Shown here: positions 10,355-20,512 of the stretch, piece by piece
How positions within the stretch are numbered: the first letter of the stretch is position 1
Layout of the letters: each line of letters starts with the position of its first letter
DNA from: Emiliania huxleyi CCMP1516
Lineage: Eukaryota > Haptophyta > Isochrysidales > Noelaerhabdaceae
Assembly: GCF_000372725.1 (NCBI RefSeq)
Contig: NW_005200680.1
Span: 111,671 to 175,670, forward strand
Length of the DNA stretch: 64,000 nucleotides
Reading direction: 5' to 3'
The notes under the pieces: generated by a model
What the model saw: only the letters and a program-made list of their open reading frames with translations
What the model was told of the DNA's origin: nothing
The model's database searches: none
Program-made: the position numbers and the translations under genes

Positions 10355-10569
10355 ATGGCGTCGCGCGGCGTGCGCGGCCTCGCGATCGTCTGCGTCGGGT
10401 CGGCAGTAATCATTGGCTGGGTGCACCACTGGCAGGTACAGGAGCGACAGGCGCCTGCGGCTCAGCCCATACACCCGACCGTCGGCGTGCAACCCTCTCA
10501 CCGAGTGCCCGATGCACACAGGCGATGCGCGAGGCCGTTCGGCTGGACAAGCAGAGGCTCGGCAGGTAA
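10355..10569 (+). CDS. PET117-like small mitochondrial protein
   Basis: Two exons give a 47-residue product: exon 1 (10355-10450), a 71-nt GC-AG intron, and exon 2 (10522-10569, including TAA). The product has an N-terminal hydrophobic helix (LAIVCVGSAVIIGWVHHWQ) followed by a basic helix (QERQ joined to AMREAVRLDKQRLGR). This matches the plan of PET117, an inner-membrane-associated assembly factor for cytochrome c oxidase, with its VH-x-Q ending of the membrane helix and MREGV-like continuation. It is shorter than most PET117 proteins, so an additional exon or a related short protein remains possible. Confidence 0.5.
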
Positions 10570-11019
10570 CATAGTGCTGCTGCCAAGTTTTCTTTCTTCA
10601 TGAGCGGGCCGTAGCCTGCGCTTCTGTTGTTGCGACAGTCTCCCGTCTGGCGTGCTGTCCATATTTTTGTGCAATACCTTGACACTTCCCAACAGTGCAC
10701 GCGACAAGAGGAAGTCGCACCTGGTGCCGGTGGGCCGCGCACGTTTCTCTCTTTCTCGGTGTGCGGCTTTATCGCGCACGCGACGCTCCGGCTGCGCGCG
10801 CGCTCCTCCGCTCACGCTTCCCCCCGGGCGAGCGACGACACCCTCACAACAGAGAGCGGCCACGGCACGTGCCTCTCCACGCTATCCGCCTCGATGTACG
10901 CGCGACTTATCGATAGCAGACCTGATCACGCAGTCAACGCCCGAGGGGCGCTTTCGCAACCCCCCAATCCAACTAGCAACTTTCGCCCCCGCACCCCTCC
11001 CTCAATCTCTCAGGCTCCC
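10570..11019. other. Intergenic, nothing recognised
   Basis: Open frames here have low-complexity or random composition and no counterpart domain. I see no RNA gene or clear repeat. Confidence 0.5.
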
Positions 11020-11285
11020 TCAGACCGACAGGGCGTTGGGATGCGCCGGGTCGAGCTCCGGGAAGCGCGCGCTCGGGGGGAGGAGGATGAGCGCCTCCCG
11101 CAGCCACTCGGCGAGCCGCCTCGCTCGGACGTTGGCCATGTCCGGGTCGGCGGCACAGCTTGCACACGCCAGCAGCTCGCGTGGCGGGAAGAGGGGCGCG
11201 GCGCGCCGCACGGAGGGCGAGGACTGCTCGAGGAGTAGGCGGAGGTTTCTCCACTCGCGGTAGCGCTTCAGGACGGCCCACTCGC
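11020..11285 (-). CDS. PX (phox-homology) domain, C-terminal exon of a partial gene
   Basis: The exon starts after a TAG|GC acceptor at 11286-11288 (minus strand) and runs to TGA at 11020-11022. Its translation begins EWAVLKRYREWRNLRLLLEQ, the usual beta-3/alpha-1 entry of a PX domain, followed by a proline-containing loop (LFPPRELLACAS) and the RARRLAEWLREAL helix. PX domains bind phosphoinositides on endosomal membranes. The exon holds only the second half of the domain; the first half must lie in exons upstream (above 11,286), which I could not place. An AT-rich remnant of the dispersed repeat family lies at about 11,370-11,420. Confidence 0.5.
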
Positions 11286-11843
11286 CTACGGACGCAAGCG
11301 CGCTGGAGGGTGAGACGGCGGCGAGGGAGGGATGGGAGAACGGCACGCCGCCACCACACAGGGATTTTAATAGTGTTGTGGAGTGCGAGGGAGTTTCGTC
11401 GTAACATCTCTTTTTTCTGGGGTCTGTAGATTTCCGTGCAGGCTTTTGACCCCATGCGGCAACACTCGGAGTTGGGCCACGGTGACTGGGTTCGGGAGCA
11501 ATTTCGGGTTGCTTTGCCGTCACCATTCAGGCGCGTCCTACCATGGCAACGCAAGTCAATGTGTGTGTGTTGTGGTAGGAAGGTGAAGAACAGTCAGGCT
11601 CGGACAATTATTATTGCTGGTGTGCGCCGGAGGCGCCGCCCGAAACCGTTAATGAGCGGTCGCTGTGCAATGCTCAAGTCGGCAACCATCCGCTCATCCA
11701 AAACCGAAATAATTGATCGGATAATGAACGCTCGTTTCGCCCAACAACCCCCATTAGCTGAGACTCGTCAGAGGCAAGTACTTCGGCCGTCCTCACAGGG
11801 CGACCCGAAACCCCTCTGAGGGCTCATCAGCGATGCGCTCTAG

Positions 11844-12403
11844 GCATTGCAGCGCCGACCCCGGCCTCATTCCTGGGCTCGAGTGCCCAGTCTGCCAGGA
11901 GCTCAAAGACTGCGAGCAGCACCAGTGCCGCCACGGCCACCACCGACGAGCTGCAGCGAGAGGCGCACGCGCTCCGCGAAGAGCGCGCCGCCGCCGTGTC
12001 GGCTCGGCAGCTGCTCGAGGAGCACCTCGCCTCGCAACGCCTGAGCAGCGCTGCGGCGTTGGAGGCGCTCCAGCGGCAGCGATGCGAGGAGCGTGAGCTG
12101 CGCGCAGCGTACGAGGCGCTGTTGAGCTCTTACCGCCAGTCCGAGTCGCTGCGGGCCGTCGCCGAGGCGCGGCGCCACGAGGCGGAGAGGAGGTGCGAGG
12201 CGGCGCTGAGCGCGGCAGAGGGGGAGAGGCACGCCCGACTGGCGGCGGAGCAACGCATCGCGGACCGGCGGCCGGCCGCGTCCGTGTGTGGCTCGCCGTC
12301 GCCGCCCGCGTCCCCGCTTCGCCCCATGCGGGAGCTGTGCGGGGTCACGATGGAGTCGGCGCCGTGGCCGCCTCCGCCGCGCTCGAGGAGTCACGAGTGC
12401 TAG
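11844..12403 (+). CDS. Coiled-coil protein, 3' exon
   Basis: After a CTAG|GC acceptor the frame reads IAAPTPASFLGSSAQ, then a long heptad-rich, Ala/Glu/Arg coiled coil (TDELQREAHALREERAAAVS to AAEGERHARLAAEQRI), then a Pro/Ser-rich tail ending at TAG 12401-12403. No catalytic domain is present and I do not recognise the family. The 5' part of the gene was not found. Two in-phase heptad runs make real coding likely. Confidence 0.45.
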
Positions 12404-12495
12404 CTTACCCACAAAATAGATAACAGGAATGAGTGAGTATTCTTGATGATACGAAACCACGACGACACACACCAGTCGACTCGCATCGGTTGCCT

Positions 12496-12599
<104 letters not shown>

Positions 12600-12713
12600 A
12601 GGCGAACAAAAGTCCGGCTCGGACTACGGGGAAAGAAGAAAACCGAGGCCGGTCAAACCGTGCTCATCGTGGACTGCCGAGAGCTCCAGAGCTTCTTCTA
12701 ATCAGCGGCGGCA

Positions 12714-15700
12714 ATGACGTTCGAAGGGACGGAAGAAGAGAAGCAGGCCGAGATCTCCCGGCTCAAAGAGGAGCTATCATTCGGCAAGGCTCAAGTGTGC
12801 GCCATGACGGACAAGGGCCAAGCGAAGGGCGGCGCGCAGAAATTGAAGAAGCTCGAGGAGCATCTCTCCGCGACCGTCTTTGCTCTCAAGGAGCTCGACG
12901 AGTCCTGGGTACCTGGGCGGTGGGTGGAGCAGCACATCCACTGGGAGACCAAAAAGGAGCTCCCGGGTGAGGCTGGAAAGAGGGGCTCCAACAGTAAGGA
13001 GGCACGATCCTCCGGGAACGACGATGAAAACGATCCAGAAGAGGAGGAGGACGAGGAAGACAAGGAGCGTGCCGACGCGGCCGCGGCCGAGGCGGCAGAA
13101 AGAGCGCGTCGGCGGGCGGACCTCGCGCAGAAAGCGCTCCAGGACGCGGAGGCGGCGGCGAGCGCGGGCCTGGGCGAGGCCAAGCGGCTGAAAAAGGAGG
13201 CCAAGGAGAGGGAAAAGGCGGAGAGGGCGGCGGCGGCGGCGGTGCGTGATGCGGAGCGCAAGGCCCAGGTCGAGGCTCGGCGCGAGAGAATTGCGCTCGC
13301 AAAGGCCGCCGCCGCCGCAGAGGCGAAGGCTGCGGCGGACGCCGCGGCGGCAGAGGCGGCGGCGCGGCTCGCGCGCGACGGGCCCGCGGCGGCGGCGACG
13401 CTTCAGCGCGTCTGGCGCGGGGCGGCGGCGCGGCTGGCGGCGGCGCGGCTGGCTGCGGCGCGCAAGGAGGCGGCTCGGCGCGAGGCGGCTCGTGTCGCTG
13501 CCGCGCGCGAAGAGGCGGCGCGAGAGCAACGGGCGAGGGAGGCGGCGGCGAGGGAGGCGGCGGCGGCGGAGGCGGCGGCGGCGGAGGCGGCGGAGGCGGC
13601 GGCGGCGGAGGCGAGGGCGGCGGCGGCGGCGGAGATCGCGCGGAGGAAGGAGGAGGCTGCGTGTCGGCGCACCGTCTCCGTTCCGGTGTGGGGGCGGTGT
13701 GTGGCGGGCAAGTCTTTGAGGCTCGGCTGAGGCTCCTGTGGGTGGTGATCGGTAGGTGAAGCTGGTGGGAGGGCTGATAGGCAAGGGAGGGGAGGCGATC
13801 AAGAGTCTGCAGCAGGAGGGGTGCGCCTCCATCTCCGTGGGGAAGCCAAAGGCGGGCGACGAGCTGCAGAGGCTCTCGATCAAGGCGTGCTCCGAGCGCG
13901 AGGCGGACGAGTGCGAGGAACTGTCTAGGAACTGTCTAGGAACTGTCTAGGAACTGTCTAGGCATGCTCCGAGCGCGAGGCGGACGAGTGCGAGCGGTGG
14001 GTGTGGAGGCGGGTGGACGACTTGCGCGCGGCGGCGGCGACACCGCAACACTGCTCTCGGGCGGAGGAGGAGTGCGCCTTTTCCACGGACCCTTCGGCGA
14101 GGCGCCGCCTGTAGGCGAGCGGCAAGGGGTCCGCGGAGGAGGAGGAGATCCACACGCTGCTGCGGCTGCGGCCCCGGAGGAGGGAAGCGGTGGGGGGGAG
14201 CTGCGGCGGGAGGTCGGCGAGGAGCGGACCTTTCCGCGAAGCTTCTCGGACCTCTCCCTCCCGTAGGTGGAGGAGCTGCACTTGCTCACCGGCGCGCCGC
14301 GAGCCGCGTGCGTGGCTGCTCTGACTGCGAGCGGCGGGACGGTCGATGAGGCGGAGGAGGCGCTGATCTCGCGAGGTGAGATGCAGCCGAGATGCGCCGA
14401 GATGCGCCGAGATCAGAGGCGGAGGAGGCGCCCACTCTCCGGCGCGCGGCCCCCCTCTGCGGAGGCTTGCAGACCCTTCCCCCCGACCCCTTCCCCCTGA
14501 CCCCTTCCCCCTGACCCCTTCCCCCTGACCCCTTCCCCTGACCCCTTCCCCTGACCCCTTCCCCCTGACCCCTTCCCCCTGACCCCTTCCCCCTGACCCC
14601 TTCCCCCTGACCCCTTCCCCCTGACCCCTTCCCCCTGACCCCTCCGCCCCAGGCCCCTACCCCGCCCTGACCGAGCCTCCTCGCGGCCTCGACGACGAGA
14701 TTGCGGCCGAGGGAGAGGAGGGGGCGGTGGGGCGGGCGGTGGCGCTGCTCCGCGCCGACGCACAACGCATCGCCGAGCGAGCGGCGCGAGATAGAGCTGA
14801 GATACAGCCGAGGTGTAGCCGAGATATATAGCCGAGATGTAGCCGAGGCATAGCCGAGGCATAGCCGAGGCATAGCCGGGGTGTAGCCGGGGTATAGCCG
14901 AGATGTAAGGCCGCCGCATCGAGCGAGCGGCGCGAGGCGACGGCTAAGGCGCCGCACGACTGGAGCCTTCCCCGACCCTTCTCGGAACCTTCCGATAGGC
15001 GCGCGGCGACGGCAGCCCGCCGCACGACTTTGAGGAGTGGCAGAAGGCGGCGGCGGCGGCCTGGGCTGGCGACGAGTCCGGAGCCGTGCAGGAAGCTTCT
15101 CGGACCCTTCCGGTAGGTGCTCGGCGGCCGGTTCGGGACCACGTTCCCCGCGCTCAACGCCAGGATCAAGGCGAAGCACGGCGCGTTTGGGAAGTTCCTG
15201 ACGCTGCACGCGCACCGTGTCCTGCCGCGCAGCGCCGCGCCCCCGGGTGCCGCCCCGCCCGACCCCGCCGCGTTCGCGCCTGGCGCGGACCCGGCCAAGG
15301 AGCCGGTTGCCAACCCGGTGCTCTCCAGCCCGGTGGTCTCCAGCGGAGCGGGCGGAAAGCACCGGGGAGGAGAGCCGAGGGGGGGCGAGGGAGAAGGGGT
15401 GCCGCTGCTGCGCCTCCTCCTCCAGTCGTACGGCGCGGACGCGCGCGGCTGGCCGCAGACCAGGGAGGCGCTGCAGGCCGTGTCCAGCTCGGGGGTGAGC
15501 AAGGCCCTCTACGCACTCTCGCAGCGCGGCACCGTCGTCGTCAAAGGTGTGCAGCCGCCGCTCCCCGACCCGCGCCACCACGTCCGAGACGCCTCCCTCT
15601 GAGCTCTTCCCGCCGGCGCCGTGTGACGCAGGCAACTGGCTCTTCTGGGACGAGGCGCGTGCCGGCGGCGAGCTCGGGCTAATGAACTCTTGATTAACTC

Positions 15701-16406
15701 TTAATGAACTCTTAATTAGGCGCGTGCCGCCGGCGAGCTCGGGCTGGGGAAGGCGCGTCCGGAGGCGGCGGCGCGGGAGGCGGCGGCGCGGGAGGCGGCG
15801 GCGCGGGAGGCGGCGGCGAGGGAGGCGGCGGCGAGGGAGGCGGCGGCGAGGGAGGCGGCGGCGAGGGAGGCGGCGGCGAGGGAGGCGGCGGCGAGGGCGG
15901 CCGTCGCGGCGCGGGAGGCGCAGCTGCGGGAAGAGGCGGCGGCACGCGAGGCTGCCGAGGCGGCGGCGGCGGTGGCGCGCGCCGAGGCGATGGCGAGGCT
16001 GGTCAAGGAGAGGCAGGCCACGGAGCTGCAGGCCCAGCTGGCTGCACAGGAGCCGCCGCCGCTGCCGCCGCCGCTGCCTCCGCCTCCGCCCTACTCGCCC
16101 TTCTCCGGCTCTCCCTTCTCCAGCGCCAGCCCGTACCCAGTCTCGCCGGCGCCGGCCCGCGCGCCTCCAGTCGCCCCGCCCCGCCCGGCCGCCGCCGCCC
16201 CGCCGGCCGGCCGGCCGCCCGCCGCCCCGGCCGCAGAGACGCTTCCGCAAAAGGTTGAGCGGATCCGGGCGGCCCTCTCCCTCCCCCCGGGCGGCGGGCT
16301 GGTCAAGCTGGTGCGCGACGCCCACGCGGCCCTCGGCATCGAGCCGACCGCTGGCTTGGTGCAGCAGGCGGACTTCCTCCTCGTCCAGATCTTTGGAGAG
16401 GCGTGA
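12714..16406 (+). CDS. Multi-exon coiled-coil protein with IQ-like, KH and UBA domains
   Basis: Exon 1 from ATG 12714 encodes a charged N-terminus and long Ala/Glu/Arg coiled coil with an IQ-like motif (ATLQRVWRGAAARL, about 13.4 kb). The next exon (13756) starts with a KH RNA-binding domain, VKLVGGLIGKGGEAIKSLQ, which has the GxxGKGG loop. A UBA-like segment follows (ELHLLTGAPRAACVAALTAS, 14.27 kb). Further exons read HDFEEWQKAAAAAWAGDESG and FGTTFPALNARIKAKHGAFG, then PLLRLLLQSYGADARGW, possibly LOTUS-like helices. An Ala-rich repeat (REAAA)n and a proline-rich tail end at TGA 16404-16406. RNA binding coupled to ubiquitin recognition is inferred. Two introns clearly show the exon-duplication anatomy: GCRTGCTCCGAGCGCGAGG flanks an 11-mer array at 13.92 kb, and GCGCGTGCCG flanks one at 15.65-15.72 kb. 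Confidence 0.6.
14489..14650. repeat. Intronic minisatellite, about 15-bp unit
   Basis: CCCCTTCCCCCTGAC-like units (14-15 bp) are repeated about eleven times inside an intron of the KH/UBA gene, giving a pyrimidine-rich sense strand just before the acceptor at about 14,650. Confidence 0.85.
14795..14905. repeat. Intronic minisatellite, 11-bp unit (CATAGCCGAGG)
   Basis: Degenerate 10-11-bp units around TAGCCGAG repeat about ten times. This is one of several ~11-bp families that fill introns in this window. Confidence 0.8.
15765..15895 (+). repeat. Coding 12-bp repeat (Ala-Arg-Glu-rich)
   Basis: GAGGCGGCGGCG-type 12-mers are repeated about ten times in frame and encode a helical REAAA-type tract in the KH/UBA gene. 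Confidence 0.85.
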
Positions 16407-16679
16407 CGGAGGGGGGCAGGCTCCCCGCCTCCTTCCCTAGGGGCCCTCCGGGGCCCGCTTACATGAAGAGTACCGCAGAACGCCCGCCACCCGACCCCCG
16501 ACCGCGTGTCGGCGCTTGGCATGTACGACTCACAAACGGTACAGTGACATCCGGGAGGCGGCGGGCGGACTGGAGGAGTACGATTACAATTACGGTTCGG
16601 TGTGCATGAGGGCTTTTCTGTCCGGGGGGTGGGGGTGGGGGGCGGGCTTTTGCCGGTTGGAGTCTGGAGACTCACAGAG

Positions 16680-17460
16680 GCTGGAGCGTCCGCTTGTGAC
16701 GCCTTGTCGCGATGCAAGTGCCACGAAGCGCTATTTCCTGCTCTCTCAGCTCACCACCTCGCCTTCTCTGTCGCCCTTCTGGCCCAGGCCCATCAGTAGC
16801 ACGTCTGAGCCGTCCCAGACCGCACTTACCTTGGGTCTGCAAGCTCACACCGGGGCTCGTGATGGCTGATGCCGCACGCAGAGGGCTCGAGATTGTCTCT
16901 GGTGGGGGACCCCCCAACCGAGGCGATTGCGAGGGCATTCCGAGGAGAAGCTGCCACCGAGTTAGCGCAGACAGCGAGAAACGTCACGCCGGATACCCCA
17001 CGCCTGTACCATGTACATTGCTGCAGTCGTCGTCTCAACGGCCCCGACTACGCCCCGGCTTTGAGCAATAGCCGCAAACAACGCTTCATGGCACTATCTT
17101 GCAAGTTGCATCGCGACAAGGTCACACGCGGACGCTCCAGCCTCTCAGCTCACCACCTCGCCTTCTCTGTCGCCCTCCTGGCCCAGGCCCATCAGTAGCA
17201 CGCCTGAGCCGTCCCAGACCGCACTTATCTTGGGTCTGCAAGCTCACACCGGGGCTCGTGATGGCTGATGCCGCACGCAGAGGGCTCGAGATTGTCTCTG
17301 GTGGGGGACCCCCCAACCGAGGCGATTGCGAGGGCATTCCGAGGAGAAGCTGCCACCGAGTTAGCGCAGACAGCGAGAAACGTCACGCCGGATACCCCAC
17401 GCCTGTACCTGTACATTGCTGCGTCGTCGTCTCAACAGTCCCGACTACGCCCCGGCGGGG
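16680..17460. repeat. Tandem duplication, about 315 bp copies 399 bp apart
   Basis: The block starting CTCTCAGCTCACCACCTCGC at 16743 is repeated at 17142 and both copies run to about CCCGACTACGCCCCGGC (17,055 and 17,455) with few differences. A 40-bp segment before copy 1 (GGCTGGAGCGTCCGCTTGTG at 16,680) reappears inverted just before copy 2 (about 17,095-17,140). I see no convincing gene in either copy. Confidence 0.8.
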
Positions 17461-17875
17461 ATGGATTTGCGACGCAAAAACGCGAAGATCGATGTACGTC
17501 CAAGCCTCTCTCACAAAAGAATTGAAACAACGGAACTCTCTCTCACAGCACAAAAGAATTTATCGCCTCCAGATCGGATCCATGCTTTCTGGACAGGGTG
17601 GCCCGCCACAACGACCCCTGGAATTGCAACTCGCCGCTTTCCTCCCACTGTGATCCTTTGTGAGCTCTGTGTCTTGGTTTGCCAACAACATACCAAAACA
17701 AAGAATTTAACAACATCAAGTCCAATAATTCAACTGAAAACAAATCTCTCTGCCCAGTCCGGGGGTGCGTCGAACCTTCCATCACCCTGTCGGAAGCGGC
17801 GTGCCGGTGGAGGCACGTCCGGGTTTTGGAATATATTACTTGATTGCCGTCCGTCCTCCGTCTTAACTCTATTAG
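17461..17875. other. Intergenic with decayed repeat-family remnants
   Basis: Phrases such as AAAAGAATT followed by ACTCTCTCTCACAGCAC (about 17,515-17,560) and AAAGAATTTAACAACAT (about 17,700) resemble the 3' tail of the dispersed repeat family described at 30 kb. No gene is visible. Confidence 0.4.
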
Positions 17876-17985
17876 TCGCTTAGGCGGCTCCGGAGTCCGG
17901 TGGTGTGCCTGTGTTAGTACCACCCGGTGTGTTAGTGCCAGTCCGCGCCTGCCTGTGTCGAGCTGCTGTGAGAGAAGATGAGAGA
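17876..17985 (+). mobile_element. 5'-truncated copy of the dispersed repeat family
   Basis: Starts at AGTCGCTTAGGCGGCTCCGG, the conserved stop-codon region of the family, and continues with GGTGGTGTGCCTGTGTTAGT and a tail CCTGTGTCGAGCTGCTGTG. It aligns with the copies near 30.2 and 46.5 kb read on the minus strand. Only the 3' end is present. Confidence 0.55.
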
Positions 17986-18136
17986 GAGTTTTCGAAATCG
18001 AGAACAAGTAAAAGAATTCCGGGCAGCGGCAGCGAGGAGGCAGCTGAGCTCCAGCACGCGTCGGCTCCGCCCACAAGACGTGGGAAGGAAGGAGCATGAA
18101 AGAGCCCACAAGTGCATGCAGATGTGCCGTCCAAAG

Positions 18137-19255
18137 TCAGCGTCCAAAGAGGCCATCGTGATGGAACATGTTCTCGAGATGGCCTTTGAGCCAATTCCCG
18201 ACAGTTGGGTGAGCAGGTTGTGGCGGTTGCGGTTGCGGAGGTTGAGGTGGCGGGAGGGCGGGGGGGGACGGAGGCGGCGCCGGCGAAATCTCGCAGGTTG
18301 CCCCCTCGTAAATCGCGCCGCACTTGCAGCAGGCTGAGAGCAACGCAGCGCGTCTGTACGCGAATGCAGACAAACCCTCGTGCTTCTTCATCCCCTCGTA
18401 CAAAAATTCGTATAAATTAGGGATGTTGCTCAGTGGGCCCGAAAAGGCGTGGAAAGGGTTGTCCGCTGGTATTCCAAACATGTTTGCCCTGGTGACGTTC
18501 TTCCAGTACGTGTAGGTCATGATGACTTCCCACATTTGTAGTCGGAGGCAAAAATAAAGGGTCGGCATGTTGCAGGTCCAATCTTCCGGCACCGGGAAAA
18601 GGTCGAGCTCCCCTTTCTCCTCGATTTCGGTCAGCTGGACCCCAAACTTAGGGTCCTTGTAATATTCAACGTCTAGATCCACTGTGCTCAGCGGACACTC
18701 GAGAGGGAGAGGCAAGCCAAAAATGTAGCCAATCATTGCCTCTACGTCTGTGTTTTCCTCCCAGACTCCTCCCTGCAAAAGTCCGCCACAGAACTGGCGC
18801 GGTGAGGGTTCTTGGATAGCAAGGGAGTTTCGTGTGAGCTTGTCCATTTCGCTCCAATCGCCGCCAACCTCAGTCGGAATCGCTTTGAGCTGCATCCGAG
18901 TGCGATGTTCTGGATCCGTATCGAACTGCTTCTCAATAACGCACATGAATTTGGCAAAGCTCGAACTCGTCACGGATGCGCACTCTCTGTCGATACCAGC
19001 CTTGCACGTCGCTGTCAAGGCGTCTGCCGCATTGATTGGCAGATCGCGCGAATGCGTCAAGTCTCCCGATAAGTCAGGGAGCTCGAGCGGCACACCAAAG
19101 ACGGTCCACTTTTCTGGCAGGTCCTGCACCTGCGCTCGAGATGGAAGGGCCCGGACTAGTGTCCAGCATAGGCCACCAAGGCAAAGCGCGGCGATGCTGA
19201 CAGGCCACGCCAAATGGCGTCGCAGCGGAGATGCTGCCCCGGTGGTAGGGAGCAT
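18137..19255 (-). CDS. Single-pass (type II) membrane protein with Cys-rich lumenal domain, unknown family
   Basis: A 372-residue intronless frame. One hydrophobic signal-anchor near the N-terminus (WPVSIAALCLGGLCWTLV) follows a short basic segment, so the bulk should be lumenal or extracellular. The ectodomain has about ten cysteines, an N-x-T site (YWKNVTRANMF) and aromatic-rich segments such as WEVIMTYTYW. A proline-rich linker precedes the C-terminal GNWLKGHLENMFHHDG. The residue distribution is clearly protein-like, but I recognise no domain. ATG 19255 places the anchor at the usual distance from the start. Confidence 0.6.
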   Translation of the reverse strand: MLPTTGAASPLRRHLAWPVSIAALCLGGLCWTLVRALPSRAQVQDLPEKWTVFGVPLELPDLSGDLTHSRDLPINAADALTATCKAGIDRECASVTSSSFAKFMCVIEKQFDTDPEHRTRMQLKAIPTEVGGDWSEMDKLTRNSLAIQEPSPRQFCGGLLQGGVWEENTDVEAMIGYIFGLPLPLECPLSTVDLDVEYYKDPKFGVQLTEIEEKGELDLFPVPEDWTCNMPTLYFCLRLQMWEVIMTYTYWKNVTRANMFGIPADNPFHAFSGPLSNIPNLYEFLYEGMKKHEGLSAFAYRRAALLSACCKCGAIYEGATCEISPAPPPSPPALPPPQPPQPQPPQPAHPTVGNWLKGHLENMFHHDGLFGR

Positions 19256-19565
19256 GTTGCCGTGAGTTGCGCGGCCTTCGCCGACGGCCGATAGTTTTCT
19301 TCGAGGTTCACGTCTGAAGCAAGCCCTGATGCAAGATTTTTGCCGTGCCGGCCCATGCCTAGACCGCTAACTCGAGCGAGCCCAGGCAGCGCCGGGACGC
19401 TCCTCTCCACCGTGATGCTCACCTCGCCATCATCGTCACCACGACGTGTCAGCTACGTCCCGTCAGCTAGCTGCGGACGGGCGTCGCCCGCGACACATGC
19501 GCACGTAGCCCGACAACACTCAAACGCTCTGCACTCAAACGCTCTGCGGGCGGCTCCAACTGTCA

Positions 19566-20048
19566 ATGTCGTCTCGCATTACCGGTATACGCGGGCCTGG
19601 CTGCTCTACTGTAGGTGGGTCGCGTCCCCCGATGCGGGCGCAGCTGCGCGAGAACATCCAGTACGTGATGGCCGGGCTGCGGTCTGCAGCTGCGCAGGCG
19701 CGCAGCCAGGCCGGGTCCAAAATGGGGGTCGAATACTCGCTGCCCCCGGAGAGGGACGACGGGTATCGACGCGGCCCCAGCAAGGTGTACGCCACAGTTC
19801 CCCAGGGGACCGTGGCGACGACCGTCGCCTCGGACTGGCTCGCGAACGAGCTGGCCGAGCACGGAGAGATCGATGCGGCATACCGCGACCGCATAGTCAT
19901 GCACCTGATGACGGCCGCCGGCGCCTCGGCGCCGGCCGACGCCGTGTTCAGGTTCACGGCTGGCGACGCGATGCAGACCGAGGACGACGACGAGGACGCT
20001 GACCGCTCCGAGGATTATTCCGACGACGGGAGGGCGTCCGACTTGTAG
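19566..20048 (+). CDS. Small acidic-tailed protein, unknown
   Basis: A 160-residue frame from ATG 19566 to TAG 20046-20048. The middle is amphipathic (LRENIQYVMAGLRSAAAQA, WLANELAEHGEIDAAYRDRI) and the end is a strongly acidic tail (TEDDDEDADRSEDYSDDG). I do not recognise a family. Composition favours real coding over chance. Confidence 0.4.
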   Translation: MSSRITGIRGPGCSTVGGSRPPMRAQLRENIQYVMAGLRSAAAQARSQAGSKMGVEYSLPPERDDGYRRGPSKVYATVPQGTVATTVASDWLANELAEHGEIDAAYRDRIVMHLMTAAGASAPADAVFRFTAGDAMQTEDDDEDADRSEDYSDDGRASDL

Positions 20049-20512
20049 CTGGCCTCACCCATATCTTACCCTCTGCCCCCCCCTCCTGCTACCCCCCAGG
20101 CTAGATGGTCACAGATAGCCCCACACAGCCCCTTACCCCTTCACCCTCGCCTCGCTGGTGTTTCTGAACACGTAGACGACCACGCTGTGGGGGTTGTGTT
20201 ATAGGAGTAGGAGTGGGGTGCAGGTTGCTCACCCACGGCACCGGGCCGGTGCTTGCACTTTGAATGCCGTGGGGCTCCTGCCCGTGTCCCGGGCGTGGAG
20301 ATGCGAGGGTCGCCCCCCCTTGCCCCACCACTTTGTGTGTGTGGAGACGTTTACCTTACCTTACCTTACCTTCCATCATCTCACCCTCCATACCCTCTAT
20401 CGTACTACACGGCGGCGCGGCCTCCTCCCTCAAGGCCTTGTGTATGAACTCCACTCTCTCTGACGTCCTCTACGTAACTCTCTCACGACTCACTCGAGAG
20501 TATCCCACGCGC
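20049..20512. other. Intergenic with short TTACC tandem repeat
   Basis: Contains a pentamer run (TTACC)n at about 20,351-20,370. No gene is visible before the stop of the GltS gene at 20,513. Confidence 0.5.

Noticed and set aside
13403-13711. Antisense Ala/Ser ORF within the coiled-coil exon
   Set aside because: It mirrors the GCG-rich codons of the real coiled coil and has no independent features.
14286-16325. A 679-residue antisense ORF across the KH/UBA gene
   Set aside because: It is Arg/Pro-rich shadow translation of repeats and exons; the plus-strand exons have KH and UBA motifs and consistent splice sites.
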